In this document: positions 5,853 to 13,632 of the stretch, piece after piece
Position numbering within the stretch: the stretch's first letter is position 1
Layout of the letters: each line of letters starts with the position of its first letter
Assembly: GCA_002329255.1 (NCBI GenBank)
Contig: DCTL01000003.1
Span: 2,764 to 16,631 of the forward strand
Direction of reading: 5' to 3'
Source of the DNA: Patescibacteria group bacterium UBA1441
Lineage (GTDB): Bacteria; Patescibacteriota; Minisyncoccia; Minisyncoccales; UBA1441
Length of the DNA: 13,868 nucleotides
Notes under the pieces: generated by a model
The model's database searches: none
The model's input: only the letters and a program-made list of their open reading frames with translations
Told to the model about the DNA's origin: nothing
Program-made: the position numbers and the translations under genes

Positions 5853-7319
5853 ATGGAGACGCTGACAATTGAAAAAATTATTTCTCAGCTCAGCGATTTA
5901 AGTCCGGATAAAATTGATTTAATCCGGAGGGCTTATTTGTTTGCCGAAGAGGCTCATCGTGGTCAGAAACGTTTTTCAGGTGAACCTTACATTATTCATC
6001 CGTTACACGTGGCCGAGAACTTAGTTGAGTTGAAAGCTGATGCCGATACAATTGCGGCTGGCTTACTTCATGACACCATGGAAGACGCCGATGTGTCAAT
6101 TGATCAAATCCGGCGAGAATTTGGCGACAATGTTACTTTTTTAGTGGAGGGAGTTAGCAAATTAGGAGCGTTAAAATATCATGGAATGAAAAAGCATGCT
6201 GAGAGTCTCCGCAAAGTTTTTATCGCGATGGCGATTGATATTCGGGTGGTAATTATTAAACTAGCTGATCGCCTTCATAACATTCAAACTCTCCGCTATG
6301 TTCCTAAGAGAAAACGACATCGTATTGCTCTCGAAACATTAGAAATTTATGCTCCATTGGCGAATCGATTAGGAATGGGAAGGCTCAAAGGGCTTCTGGA
6401 AGACGCCGCTTTTCCTTATGTTTATCCTCAGGAGTACGAACAAGTGGTCCAGTTGAGAAAAACTCGAGGCCGGGAATCAATTCGACGTTTAGAAAAGATT
6501 TATCGCGAGCTTCAAACTAAATTGGCTGAGGCGGGGCTTCGAGAGGCTCGGGTTGAATACCGGATTAAGTATCTCTATAGCCTCTATCAAAAATTGCTTC
6601 GTTATGATATGGATATCGATAAAATTTTTGACATTTCGGCCCTCAGAGTTATTGTTCCGCAGATGAGCGACTGTTATCGGGTGCTGGGTTTGATTCATTC
6701 TAGCTGGCGACCAGTTCCTGGGCGGCTTAAAGATTATATTGCCAATCCTAAGCCAAACGGGTATCAAAGTATTCATACTTCAATTTTTATTGGTGATCGA
6801 TATATTGCTGAAATTCAAATTAGGAGTGAGGAAATGCACCATGAAGCCGAATACGGCGTGGCCTCTCATATTATTTATGACGAGAGTGGCAAGCCTCAAA
6901 ATGGAGGCGAGTTGGCCAAAAAATTAAGTTGGATCGGCGATTTAATAGATTGGCAGAAAGAAGTTTCTCACTCTGGTCATTTTTTGAGAGCTTTAAAAAA
7001 TGATTTTATCCAGAACCGAATTTTTGTTTTTACTCCGAAGGGTGATGTTATCGAACTTCCGGTCGGAGCAACTCCGATAGATTTCGCTTATGCCATTCAT
7101 TCTGACGTTGGTCATCGAGCCGTGGCGGCCCGGGTGAATAATAAGTTTGTCGGTTTAAGCCATAAGTTAATCAATAATGATTTAGTGGAGGTGGAAACCA
7201 AAAAAACTGGTCATCCTTCATATCGTTGGTTGAGTTTTGTCAAAACTCAAACAGCTAAAAAGCACATTAAAGCATATCTTCAGCAAGAGAGCGATCGGAA
7301 GAAAAATCAGACTAATTAG
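5853..7319 (+). CDS. relA/spoT: Bifunctional (p)ppGpp synthetase/hydrolase, C-terminally short
   Basis: A 488-residue Rel protein that makes and degrades the alarmone (p)ppGpp from GTP/GDP and ATP. The HD hydrolase domain (about 25-160) keeps His49, the His73-Asp74 pair in HDTMED and Asp139 in KLADRLHN, so hydrolysis should work. The synthetase domain (about 230-340) has YLYSLYQKL, RLKD at 291-294, ANPKPNGYQSIHT at 297-309 and Glu320 in EIQIRSEEM. RxKD rather than ExDD is the signature of bifunctional Rel. A TGS domain follows at about 388-450. The protein then ends within the first helix of the helical domain, so the zinc-finger and ACT/RRM parts that let long Rel enzymes sense stalled ribosomes are absent. 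ATG 5853 is chosen because the promoter -10 box lies at 5838; an upstream in-frame TTG at 5775 would lie before the promoter. Confidence 0.93.
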   Translation: METLTIEKIISQLSDLSPDKIDLIRRAYLFAEEAHRGQKRFSGEPYIIHPLHVAENLVELKADADTIAAGLLHDTMEDADVSIDQIRREFGDNVTFLVEGVSKLGALKYHGMKKHAESLRKVFIAMAIDIRVVIIKLADRLHNIQTLRYVPKRKRHRIALETLEIYAPLANRLGMGRLKGLLEDAAFPYVYPQEYEQVVQLRKTRGRESIRRLEKIYRELQTKLAEAGLREARVEYRIKYLYSLYQKLLRYDMDIDKIFDISALRVIVPQMSDCYRVLGLIHSSWRPVPGRLKDYIANPKPNGYQSIHTSIFIGDRYIAEIQIRSEEMHHEAEYGVASHIIYDESGKPQNGGELAKKLSWIGDLIDWQKEVSHSGHFLRALKNDFIQNRIFVFTPKGDVIELPVGATPIDFAYAIHSDVGHRAVAARVNNKFVGLSHKLINNDLVEVETKKTGHPSYRWLSFVKTQTAKKHIKAYLQQESDRKKNQTN

Positions 7320-7329
7320 AGTTTCTGTC

Positions 7330-7353
7330 AAGGCTCAAGAGAGCTTTGTTTGT
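7330..7353 (+). terminator. Probable terminator after relA/spoT
   Basis: AAGGCTC (7330-7336) pairs with GAGCTTT (7341-7347), including one G-U pair, around an AAGA loop. It is followed by a short T-rich stretch (GTTTGT). The U-tract is weak, so termination may be partial. Confidence 0.5.
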
Positions 7354-7355
7354 AG

Positions 7356-7379
7356 CTTGATAATTCCGTAATTATCGAG
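7356..7379 (+). repeat. 10-bp dyad covering the -35 and spacer of the pheS promoter
   Basis: CTTGATAATT (7356-7365) can pair with AATTATCGAG (7370-7379) across the loop CCGT, with one T-G wobble. The arms include the -35 hexamer and end at the first base before the -10. This position is ideal for a repressor site. No T-run follows, so it is not a typical terminator. Confidence 0.55.
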
Positions 7380-7385
7380 TAAAAT
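7357..7385 (+). promoter_or_regulatory. Promoter of the pheS-pheT-gyrB operon
   Basis: TTGATA (7357-7362) and TAAAAT (7380-7385) are separated by 17 bases. Transcription would start near 7392, giving a leader of only about 14 nt before the pheS ATG at 7406. There is no space for a T-box or attenuator. An overlapping CATAAT at 7390 is a possible alternative -10 but has no good -35. Confidence 0.7.
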
Positions 7386-7405
7386 AAGGCATAATCGACA
7401 ATTTT

Positions 7406-8401
7406 ATGGACTTAGATCAAGTTAGCAAAGAGGCTCAACAAGCTATTAATAAATGTCGGGATTTATCGGAGCTCGAAGAAACCGCCCGGCATTATTTGGG
7501 TAAAAAGGGAGTGGTTACAACTGCCTTCAGCCAACTGACTAAATTATCTCTGTCTCAGAAAAAATCGGAAGGGAAAAAGTTGAATCAAGTGCAGGCCATT
7601 ATTGCAGATCAAGTAAAGCAGAAAGAGAAAGATTTCAAAGAGAACTTGTTTCAAAGCCAAAGTGAGTCAAAAATTGATATTTCTCGACCCGGAAAGAAAA
7701 TAAAATTGGGTCATCTTCATCCTCTGACTAAAGTGGTTCGAGAAGTTGAAGACATTTTTCAACTGATTGGGTTTTCTGTGGTTGAGGGCCCGGAGTTAGA
7801 GACAGAATATTATAATTTTGATGCGTTGAATATTCCGGCAGATCATCCGGCTCGTGATATTTGGGATACTTTTTGGATTAAAAAGTCTAAACCAAAACAA
7901 AAGAAAAACTTATTACGCACCCATACCTCACCCAATCAAGCTCGTTATTTGGAAAAGAATCAACCGCCCCTAAGAATCATTGTACCCGGGATGTGTTATC
8001 GTCACGAAGCAACCGATCGAACGCATGGTTTTCAATTTATGCAAATAGAGGGCTTAATGGTTGATGAGCAAGTTTCTTTGGCTAATTTTAAGGCAGTCGT
8101 GGAACGTTTTAGCCAGATGTTTTTTGGTCCCGATGCTGAAATTCGAATTATTCCTGATTATTTTCCTTTTACCGAGCCGAGTGTGGAAGTAAGCATGCGT
8201 AACAAAGCAGGGGAGTGGCTTGAAATTATGGGGGCTGGTTTAGTTCACCCTAATGTTTTTAAGGCCGTTGGCTATCCACCTTATCAATGGCAAGGTTTTG
8301 CTTTTGGTGTTGGAGTTGAGCGTTTAGCGATGATTAAGTATGGATTAGATGACGTCCGCCAGCTTTATCAAGGTGACTTAAGATTAATTCAGCAGTTTTA
8401 A
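7406..8401 (+). CDS. pheS: Phenylalanyl-tRNA synthetase alpha subunit
   Basis: The 331-residue catalytic subunit of the (alpha-beta)2 PheRS, which activates Phe with ATP and attaches it to tRNA-Phe. Residues about 1-85 form the helical tRNA-binding arm. The class II core follows: motif 1 around HPLTKVVREVEDIF and motif 2 in RTHTSPNQAR...CYRHEATDRTHGFQFMQIEG. The Phe-pocket segment GFAFGVGVER at 297-306 has Ala at about 299, and its final Arg belongs to motif 3. ALVHP is represented by GAGLVHPNVF. Length and domain order are normal. The gene opens an operon with pheT one base downstream of its stop. The start ATG is preceded by an AT-rich leader without a Shine-Dalgarno sequence. Confidence 0.97.
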   Translation: MDLDQVSKEAQQAINKCRDLSELEETARHYLGKKGVVTTAFSQLTKLSLSQKKSEGKKLNQVQAIIADQVKQKEKDFKENLFQSQSESKIDISRPGKKIKLGHLHPLTKVVREVEDIFQLIGFSVVEGPELETEYYNFDALNIPADHPARDIWDTFWIKKSKPKQKKNLLRTHTSPNQARYLEKNQPPLRIIVPGMCYRHEATDRTHGFQFMQIEGLMVDEQVSLANFKAVVERFSQMFFGPDAEIRIIPDYFPFTEPSVEVSMRNKAGEWLEIMGAGLVHPNVFKAVGYPPYQWQGFAFGVGVERLAMIKYGLDDVRQLYQGDLRLIQQF

Positions 8402-8402
8402 A

Positions 8403-10424
8403 ATGATTTTTGACTACGCCTGGTTGCAATCCTTTTTCAAAAAGAAACTTCCTACTCCTCAAAAACTGGCGGATCTTTTGACTAATCATGGTTTTGAAAC
8501 TCAATCAATGGGATCAGATCTAGATGCTTCCATTCCGCCATCTCGGGCGAGAGATTGTTTAAGTCATCTTGGTCTAGCTCGCGAAATCAGCGCTATTCTG
8601 AATTATCGTTTGAATTACAGCGTTGCCCAAAAATCCCTTAAGCCAGGTAAATTTGATTTTCAGGTTTCAGTTATCGATCCTGAACAATGTCCGCGATATT
8701 ATCTTTCTTTCTGGTCAGACGTTAAAGTGGGAAATGGACCGACTGAGATCGCTGATCGCCTTAGAAAGGCAGGACAGCGGCCGATCAATGCTTCGGTTGA
8801 TTTGGTAAATTATATAATGTTAGAAACTGGGCAGCCGGTTCATGCTTTTGATGCTGACTTGATAAAAGGATCGATCGAGGTTCGACCGTCACGATCGGGA
8901 GAGATTTTTATTTCTTTGGAGAATAAACGTTATCGTTTACCCAAGGATCTTTTAGTAATCGCTGATCAAGCTGGTCCTTTGGCTTTAGCTGGCGTCAAAG
9001 GGGGGAAGCGGGCTGAAGTAACGCAGTCAACGAAAAATATCTTAATAGAAGCAGCTAATTTTGATTATCGAACAGTACGACGGACGGTTCGATCCTTGGA
9101 TTTACGGACAGAGGCTTCTTGGCGATTTGAAAACGGCCTTGATCCAAGTTGGGTCGATTTAGCTCAGAGACGTATTAGAGATCTTGGTCAATCGATCTTA
9201 AAACCCGATCGGATTGAACGGGTAGTTGATCTTTATCCTCACCCTAGTCGAGATAAAAATATTAGTTTTGATTTAACCTGGCTGAGGGAAAGACTGGGAA
9301 TCCAGATTACAACCAAGCAAACGGAAAAGATTTTTCAGAAATTGGGTTTTGGAGTTCAGATTGTTTCAAATCGCAAGTTAAGAGTCAGAGTACCAAGCTG
9401 GCGGATTGATGTTCAGGCGCCGGAAGATTTAGTTGAAGAAGTAGGTCGGATTTATGGTTATAGCCAGATCAAAGCAGACCCTCCTCGAGCCTTATTAATT
9501 CCACCAAAAGTTAATTATCAAAGACTTTGGCAGCGCCTAATTAAGGATTTTTTGGTTAACTTCGGTTTAAATGAAACTTATCAGTATTCGTTTTTAAGTG
9601 AACGAGATTTATCTCTCTTCGGTTATGATCGAGAATTGGCTATTGAACTTTCAAATCCGATGAGCGCTCGTTATCAATTTTTAAGATTCAGTTTATTACC
9701 CAATTTACTCAGGGCAGTGGGCGAAAATGCTAAGCGTTTTAATCAGGTTGAACTATTTGAAATGGGTCGCATTTTCTCGACTCCTGATCAAGAAAAATTG
9801 ACTTTAGCTGGAGCATTAATTGATCCACCGGCGGGCTCCGATAAGTTTTACGAGATTAAAGGATTGATTGAGTCATTAATTCGTCAATTAGGTATTACCG
9901 ATGCCTGGTTCGATGGCTATCAGGCTCAAGACTATTTTGGAGGCTCTAAAACCTGGCACCCTAATCACCGAGTTGAAATTAAGGTTGGCTCAGCGGTCGT
10001 TGGCTTTCTGGGGGAGATTCATCCAATTTTAGCTGATCGACTCGGATTTTCAGAATCAGTCTTCGCTTTTGAGATCGACCTCGACCAACTTTTGAAGTTT
10101 GCCTCGGAACAACAAGAGTATCAACCAATTTCTCCTTATCCAGCTGTTATTCGTGATTTGTCAGTAGTCATTCCTCAAGAAGAAAGCTTGGAACGAGTCA
10201 TTCACTTAGCTGATTTAAGCGGTGGTAATCTGGTCCGCGACGTTGATTTAATCGATGTTTATCAGAGTGATCAGCTGGATAAAGAAAAAAGTTTGACTTT
10301 AAGAATTGTTTATCAATCAAATGAAAAGAATCTCAGCGCTTTAGAGGTTGGGAAGTTGGAACAAAAAATTATAAAAGCCTTTCAACAAAAAGGCTGGCAC
10401 TTAAGACAATCAAATAATGCCTAA
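8403..10424 (+). CDS. pheT: Phenylalanyl-tRNA synthetase beta subunit lacking the OB (B2) domain
   Basis: At 673 residues it is about 120 shorter than E. coli PheT (795). The gap is one internal deletion. The N-terminal B1 piece (MIFDYAWLQSFF...GFET) runs after about residue 40 straight into the post-insertion segment PPSRARDCLSHLGLAREI, so the EMAP/OB tRNA-binding B2 domain is missing. The B3/B4 editing module remains (VDLVNYIMLETGQPVHAFD, AGVKGG, RTEASWRFE). So do B5 (RVRVPSWRIDVQAPEDLVEEVGRIYGY), the catalytic-like B6/B7 core and the C-terminal FDX-ACB anticodon-binding domain (from about residue 580, with YPAVIRDLSVV). It forms the heterotetramer with PheS and should still clear mischarged Tyr-tRNA(Phe). 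Its stop overlaps the gyrB start by 8 bases. Confidence 0.95.
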   Translation: MIFDYAWLQSFFKKKLPTPQKLADLLTNHGFETQSMGSDLDASIPPSRARDCLSHLGLAREISAILNYRLNYSVAQKSLKPGKFDFQVSVIDPEQCPRYYLSFWSDVKVGNGPTEIADRLRKAGQRPINASVDLVNYIMLETGQPVHAFDADLIKGSIEVRPSRSGEIFISLENKRYRLPKDLLVIADQAGPLALAGVKGGKRAEVTQSTKNILIEAANFDYRTVRRTVRSLDLRTEASWRFENGLDPSWVDLAQRRIRDLGQSILKPDRIERVVDLYPHPSRDKNISFDLTWLRERLGIQITTKQTEKIFQKLGFGVQIVSNRKLRVRVPSWRIDVQAPEDLVEEVGRIYGYSQIKADPPRALLIPPKVNYQRLWQRLIKDFLVNFGLNETYQYSFLSERDLSLFGYDRELAIELSNPMSARYQFLRFSLLPNLLRAVGENAKRFNQVELFEMGRIFSTPDQEKLTLAGALIDPPAGSDKFYEIKGLIESLIRQLGITDAWFDGYQAQDYFGGSKTWHPNHRVEIKVGSAVVGFLGEIHPILADRLGFSESVFAFEIDLDQLLKFASEQQEYQPISPYPAVIRDLSVVIPQEESLERVIHLADLSGGNLVRDVDLIDVYQSDQLDKEKSLTLRIVYQSNEKNLSALEVGKLEQKIIKAFQQKGWHLRQSNNA

Positions 10425-12333
10425 ACAAGCAAAAAAAGGGGATTACACCGCAAAGGACATTAGCGTTCTTGAAGGACTTGATCCGGTCCGCAAAAGACCG
10501 GGGATGTATATTGGCTCTACAGGTCGAGAAGGCCTTCATCATCTGATTTGGGAGTGTTTTGATAACTCTCTCGATGAAAGCTTGGCCGGATATGCTGATG
10601 AAATTAGGGTTGATCTCTTGCCGAATAATCAGGTTCGAGTTACTGACAATGGACGAGGAATTCCTATTGATACTCACGCTCAAACTAAAAAATCAGCTCT
10701 TGAAACAGTAATGACGACTTTACACGCCGGTGGAAAGTTCGGTGGAAAGGCTTATCGAGTTAGCGGTGGCTTGCATGGGGTTGGCGTTTCAGTGGTCTGT
10801 GCTTTGTCTGATTATTTGAGAGCCGAGGTTTGTCGCGACGGTTATTTATACGTACAAGAATATTCACGGGGAGAAGCCAAAGGACCGCTTAAGAAATCTG
10901 GTTCTTGTAAACAGAATGGGACAAGTATTGTTTTTGCTCCCGATCCTGATATTTTTCCGGATATTGAATTTAGTTGGGAAACAGTCTTACGGCATTTGCG
11001 ACAACAGGCTTATCTAACCAAAGGGGTTAAAATTTTACTCAGTGACCAAAGACGAGCTGATAAGCCTCAATACTATGCTTTTCAATTTATGGGTGGGCTA
11101 CGTTCTTATGTCAAACATTTGGTAGCCGATGCTCCTAAACGTCACGAGGATATTTTCTATTCAACGGCTGAAAAGGGCGATGTTCAGATTGAAATGGCTC
11201 TTCAATATATGGATGAAACAGAAGTTTTAGAGGAGAGTTTTGCTAATAATATCTATACTGAAGAAGGTGGTATGCATTTAACTGGTTTTCGCGCAGCCTT
11301 AACCCGGACGCTTAATAATTATGCTCGGGCTAATGACTTGCTGAAAAAAGAATCTGACAACTTGAGTGGTTTAGCAACCCGCGAAGGACTAGTAGCTGTA
11401 GTTTCGGTTAAGCTACCTAATCCTCAATTTGAGGGACAGACTAAAGCTAAATTGGGTAACCCTGAGGTAAAAACAGCTGTAGAAAAAGTGCTAAGTTTTC
11501 ATCTTCAAGATTTTCTTGAAAGAAATCCTCGCCAAGCTAAGAGCATTATTGAAGGATGTCTTCTTTCCGCCCGAGCTCATCAAGCAGCACGGATTGCTCG
11601 AGAGATGGTTTTAGAAAAACGTTCAGTTCGAGGCATGTCTTTACCCGGTAAATTAGCGGATTGTATCTCTCGCAAACCAGAAGAGTCGGAACTCTTTATT
11701 GTGGAGGGGGAGTCAGCTGGAGGCAGTGCCAAACAAGCACGTGATCGTAATTTTCAAGCTATTTTACCTCTCAAGGGAAAGATTTTAAATGTCGAGAGAG
11801 TGCGACTGAATCGAGTCCTTTCTTCAGACGAGATTAAGGCTTTAATTATCGCTCTCGGCACCGCTATTGCCGATGATTTTGACTTAAGTAAATTACGTTA
11901 TCATCGGGTAATTATTATGACTGATGCCGACGTTGACGGAGCCCATATCCGCACTTTGCTCTTAACTTTATTCTATCGATACTTCAAACCGGTGATCGAT
12001 CATGGTTATCTTTATATTGCCCAGCCACCTCTTTATCAGATTAAAAAAGGGAATAAGATCTCTTATGCTTACACCGATCGGGAAAAGGTTGAATTGCTTA
12101 AGAAGATTGATGGTCAGCCGACGATTCAACGTTATAAGGGTTTGGGGGAAATGAATCCAAATCAACTTTGGGAGACAACAATGGATCCGCAGAATCGGGT
12201 ATTATTACAAGTGGCTATTGCTGATGCGGCTGAGGCTGACCGAGTCTTTGATAATTTAATGGGCCGAGAAGTGATTCTCCGAAAGAAGTTTATTCAGTCT
12301 CAGGCACATAAAGTTAAAAACTTAGATATTTAG
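10417..12333 (+). CDS. gyrB: DNA gyrase subunit B
   Basis: The 638-residue ATPase subunit of gyrase, which with GyrA introduces negative supercoils. The GHKL ATPase has the catalytic Glu46 and Asn50 in WECFDNSLDE, Asp77 in TDNGRG and the glycine-rich lid GGLHGVG at 117-123. The transducer domain follows. The TOPRIM domain has Glu430 in EGESAGGSAKQARDRNFQ and Asp503/505/507 in DADVDGAHIR for magnesium binding. The C-terminal tail has QRYKGLGEMNPNQLWETTMDP. The length fits GyrB without the roughly 170-residue insert of E. coli. GyrB is preferred over ParE because of the tail motif and overall fit, but the two are close relatives. Sharing an operon with pheST and overlapping pheT by 8 bases is uncommon in model bacteria. 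Confidence 0.93.
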   Translation: MPKQAKKGDYTAKDISVLEGLDPVRKRPGMYIGSTGREGLHHLIWECFDNSLDESLAGYADEIRVDLLPNNQVRVTDNGRGIPIDTHAQTKKSALETVMTTLHAGGKFGGKAYRVSGGLHGVGVSVVCALSDYLRAEVCRDGYLYVQEYSRGEAKGPLKKSGSCKQNGTSIVFAPDPDIFPDIEFSWETVLRHLRQQAYLTKGVKILLSDQRRADKPQYYAFQFMGGLRSYVKHLVADAPKRHEDIFYSTAEKGDVQIEMALQYMDETEVLEESFANNIYTEEGGMHLTGFRAALTRTLNNYARANDLLKKESDNLSGLATREGLVAVVSVKLPNPQFEGQTKAKLGNPEVKTAVEKVLSFHLQDFLERNPRQAKSIIEGCLLSARAHQAARIAREMVLEKRSVRGMSLPGKLADCISRKPEESELFIVEGESAGGSAKQARDRNFQAILPLKGKILNVERVRLNRVLSSDEIKALIIALGTAIADDFDLSKLRYHRVIIMTDADVDGAHIRTLLLTLFYRYFKPVIDHGYLYIAQPPLYQIKKGNKISYAYTDREKVELLKKIDGQPTIQRYKGLGEMNPNQLWETTMDPQNRVLLQVAIADAAEADRVFDNLMGREVILRKKFIQSQAHKVKNLDI

Positions 12334-12334
12334 C

Positions 12335-12363
12335 TTGACGAAGGTGGCGTCAGTAGCTATAGT
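12335..12363 (+). promoter_or_regulatory. Promoter of the secE-nusG-rplK operon
   Basis: TTGACG (12335-12340), a 17-base spacer and TATAGT (12358-12363). The -35 begins two bases after the gyrB stop. The start site should fall near 12370 and secE begins at 12378, leaving a leader of about 8 nt. A short dyad, TGACG (12336-12340) with CGTCA (12348-12352), overlaps the -35. Confidence 0.75.
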
Positions 12364-12377
12364 GTTAACGTTATCTT

Positions 12378-12572
12378 ATGAATAATTGGGTTAAAAAAAT
12401 AACAAATTTTCTGAACGAGGTGAAACAAGAGATGAAGAAGGTCACTTGGCTTAGCCGCCGAGAACTATTCCGCTACACTTTATTGGTGATCGGTATTTCG
12501 TTTATAGTAGCGGCTATCCTGGGTGGGCTAGATAACATCTTTCGTTACTTACTCTTCAGTTTTATTTTTTGA
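12378..12572 (+). CDS. secE: Preprotein translocase subunit SecE
   Basis: A 64-residue single-span SecE that clamps SecY in the SecYEG channel. The amphipathic N-terminal helix carries the family motif NEVKQEMKKVTWLSRRE (residues about 13-29), and one transmembrane helix spans about 33-60. This is the minimal one-helix form found in most bacteria, unlike the three-helix E. coli protein. The gene opens the classic secE-nusG-rplK order, and its stop lies 2 bases before the nusG ATG. Confidence 0.95.
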   Translation: MNNWVKKITNFLNEVKQEMKKVTWLSRRELFRYTLLVIGISFIVAAILGGLDNIFRYLLFSFIF

Positions 12573-12574
12573 TT

Positions 12575-13123
12575 ATGTTGGAAGACGAAGAAAGAGAAGG
12601 GGAGAAAAGTTGGTACGTTCTTCATACTTATTCCGGTCATGAGAATAAGGTAATCGAGAACTTGAAACACCGAGTGGAAACTCTCGGCTTAAAAGACTAT
12701 GTTTTCGATATTTTAGTGCCGAAAGAAAAGCGGGTTAAGATCAAAAAGGGCGAGCGCCAAGTAACTGATGAAAAGATTTACCCGGGTTATGTTTTAGTTC
12801 AAATGATTGTTACTGATCGTTCTTGGTACGTAGTTCGAAATACGCCGGGTGTGACTGGTTTCTTGGGAACGGGAGCAACCCCGGTGCCAGTTTCTTTGGA
12901 AGAATTTAATGTTATTGAAGGAAAAATTAACGAAAAAGAGCCTAGCTTTAATGTTGATTTAGAGATCGGATCATTGGTTGAAATTAATGAGGGGACCTTT
13001 AAAGGTTTTTCGGGCAAGGTTTCTGAAGTCGATCCTGAAAAAGGTAAAGTAAGGGTGATGATCGATGTTTTTGGTCGAGAGACGCCTGTTGAGTTAGACA
13101 CTTTACAAGTGAAAAAGATTTAA
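12575..13123 (+). CDS. nusG: Transcription termination/antitermination factor NusG
   Basis: A 182-residue RNA polymerase-binding factor that controls pausing and elongation and links transcription to ribosomes or Rho. The N-terminal NGN domain begins SWYVLHTYSGHENKV and contains EKIYPGYVLVQM and the segment VRNTPGVTGFLGTG. The C-terminal KOW domain (about 129-182) has GSLVEINEGTFKGFSGKVSEVD and VMIDVFGRETPVELD. ATG 12575 gives the normal acidic N-terminus; a TTG at 12569 inside secE is less likely. rplK starts 2 bases after the stop. There is no Shine-Dalgarno sequence before the start. Confidence 0.97.
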   Translation: MLEDEEREGEKSWYVLHTYSGHENKVIENLKHRVETLGLKDYVFDILVPKEKRVKIKKGERQVTDEKIYPGYVLVQMIVTDRSWYVVRNTPGVTGFLGTGATPVPVSLEEFNVIEGKINEKEPSFNVDLEIGSLVEINEGTFKGFSGKVSEVDPEKGKVRVMIDVFGRETPVELDTLQVKKI

Positions 13124-13125
13124 GT

Positions 13126-13545
13126 ATGAAAAAGATTATTAAAGTTCTTAAACTTCATATTCCGGCCGGTAAAGCTAATCCCGCTCCGCCTTTGGGTCCT
13201 TCTTTGGCTGAACAAGGAGTTAATATATCTGAGTTTTGTCAAAAATTTAATGACTTGACGAAAGACAAAGGAAGTTATACTATGCCTGTTCGTGTGGTGG
13301 TTTACGAAGATCGATCTTATGATTTAAAGCTTCAAGAGCCGTTGACTTCTGAACTTCTGAAAGAAATAGCCGGGGTTGATAAGGGTTCAGGGGAGCCAAA
13401 TCGTAAGAAAATAGCTAAAATTACTCAAGACCAATTGAAGAAAGTAGCTGAGCGCAAGATGAAAGATTTAAATACCGACAATCTTGATGAAGCCATTAAG
13501 ATTGTAACCGGTACAGCTCATTCAATGGGATTAGATATAGTCTAG
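13126..13545 (+). CDS. rplK: 50S ribosomal protein uL11
   Basis: The 139-residue ribosomal stalk-base protein that binds the GTPase-associated region of 23S rRNA. The N-terminal domain has the family block IPAGKANPAPPLGPSLAEQGVNI (residues about 12-34, proline-rich linker face). The C-terminal rRNA-binding domain has KKIAKITQDQLKKVAERKMKDLN and ends GTAHSMGLDIV. Length is normal. In most bacteria rplA (L1) follows immediately; here the next gene is khpA under its own promoter. Confidence 0.97.
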   Translation: MKKIIKVLKLHIPAGKANPAPPLGPSLAEQGVNISEFCQKFNDLTKDKGSYTMPVRVVVYEDRSYDLKLQEPLTSELLKEIAGVDKGSGEPNRKKIAKITQDQLKKVAERKMKDLNTDNLDEAIKIVTGTAHSMGLDIV

Positions 13546-13550
13546 TCCTC

Positions 13551-13578
13551 TTTACTTCTGGTTTAAAAAAGTTATCAT
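13551..13578 (+). promoter_or_regulatory. Candidate promoter for khpA
   Basis: TTTACT (13551-13556), 16 bases, then TATCAT (13573-13578); CTTTAC one base earlier gives 17-base spacing. Transcription should begin near 13585, exactly at the first arm of the predicted leader structure. Confidence 0.5.
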
Positions 13579-13584
13579 AGGAGC

Positions 13585-13632
13585 TAGTGGTGCTCTCTCA
13601 GAAGAGAGAATCTTGGAAAGGTCGGACCACTG
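13585..13632 (+). ncRNA. Candidate structured 5' leader of khpA
   Basis: The outer stem pairs TAGTGGT (13585-13591) with ACCACTG (13626-13632), 7 bp with one wobble. Inside it, TCTCTC (13594-13599) and GAGAGA (13604-13609) form a perfect 6-bp hairpin with an AGAA loop. The remaining 16 nt (13610-13625, containing TTGGAAAGGTCGG) sit unpaired or as a weak 3-bp stem. No terminator-like T-run follows and the khpA ATG is 23 bases downstream. I do not recognise it as a known riboswitch or ribosomal-protein leader. It could be a cis-regulatory element or just local complementarity. Confidence 0.4.

Noticed and set aside
6489..6776. 95-codon minus-strand open frame inside relA/spoT
   Set aside because: Antisense to the conserved synthetase domain, with no domain or start signal of its own.
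7320..7405. T-box or attenuator upstream of pheS
   Set aside because: The predicted start site leaves only about 14 nt of leader, and no T-box sequence or leader peptide with Phe codons is present.
10369..10683. 104-codon open frame on the minus strand opposite the start of gyrB
   Set aside because: It lies antisense to conserved pheT and gyrB coding sequence and its translation has no recognisable motif; it is a shadow of the real genes.
12799..13101. 100-codon minus-strand open frame inside nusG
   Set aside because: Antisense to the conserved NusG gene, Ser/Thr/Pro-rich translation typical of a shadow frame, no promoter.
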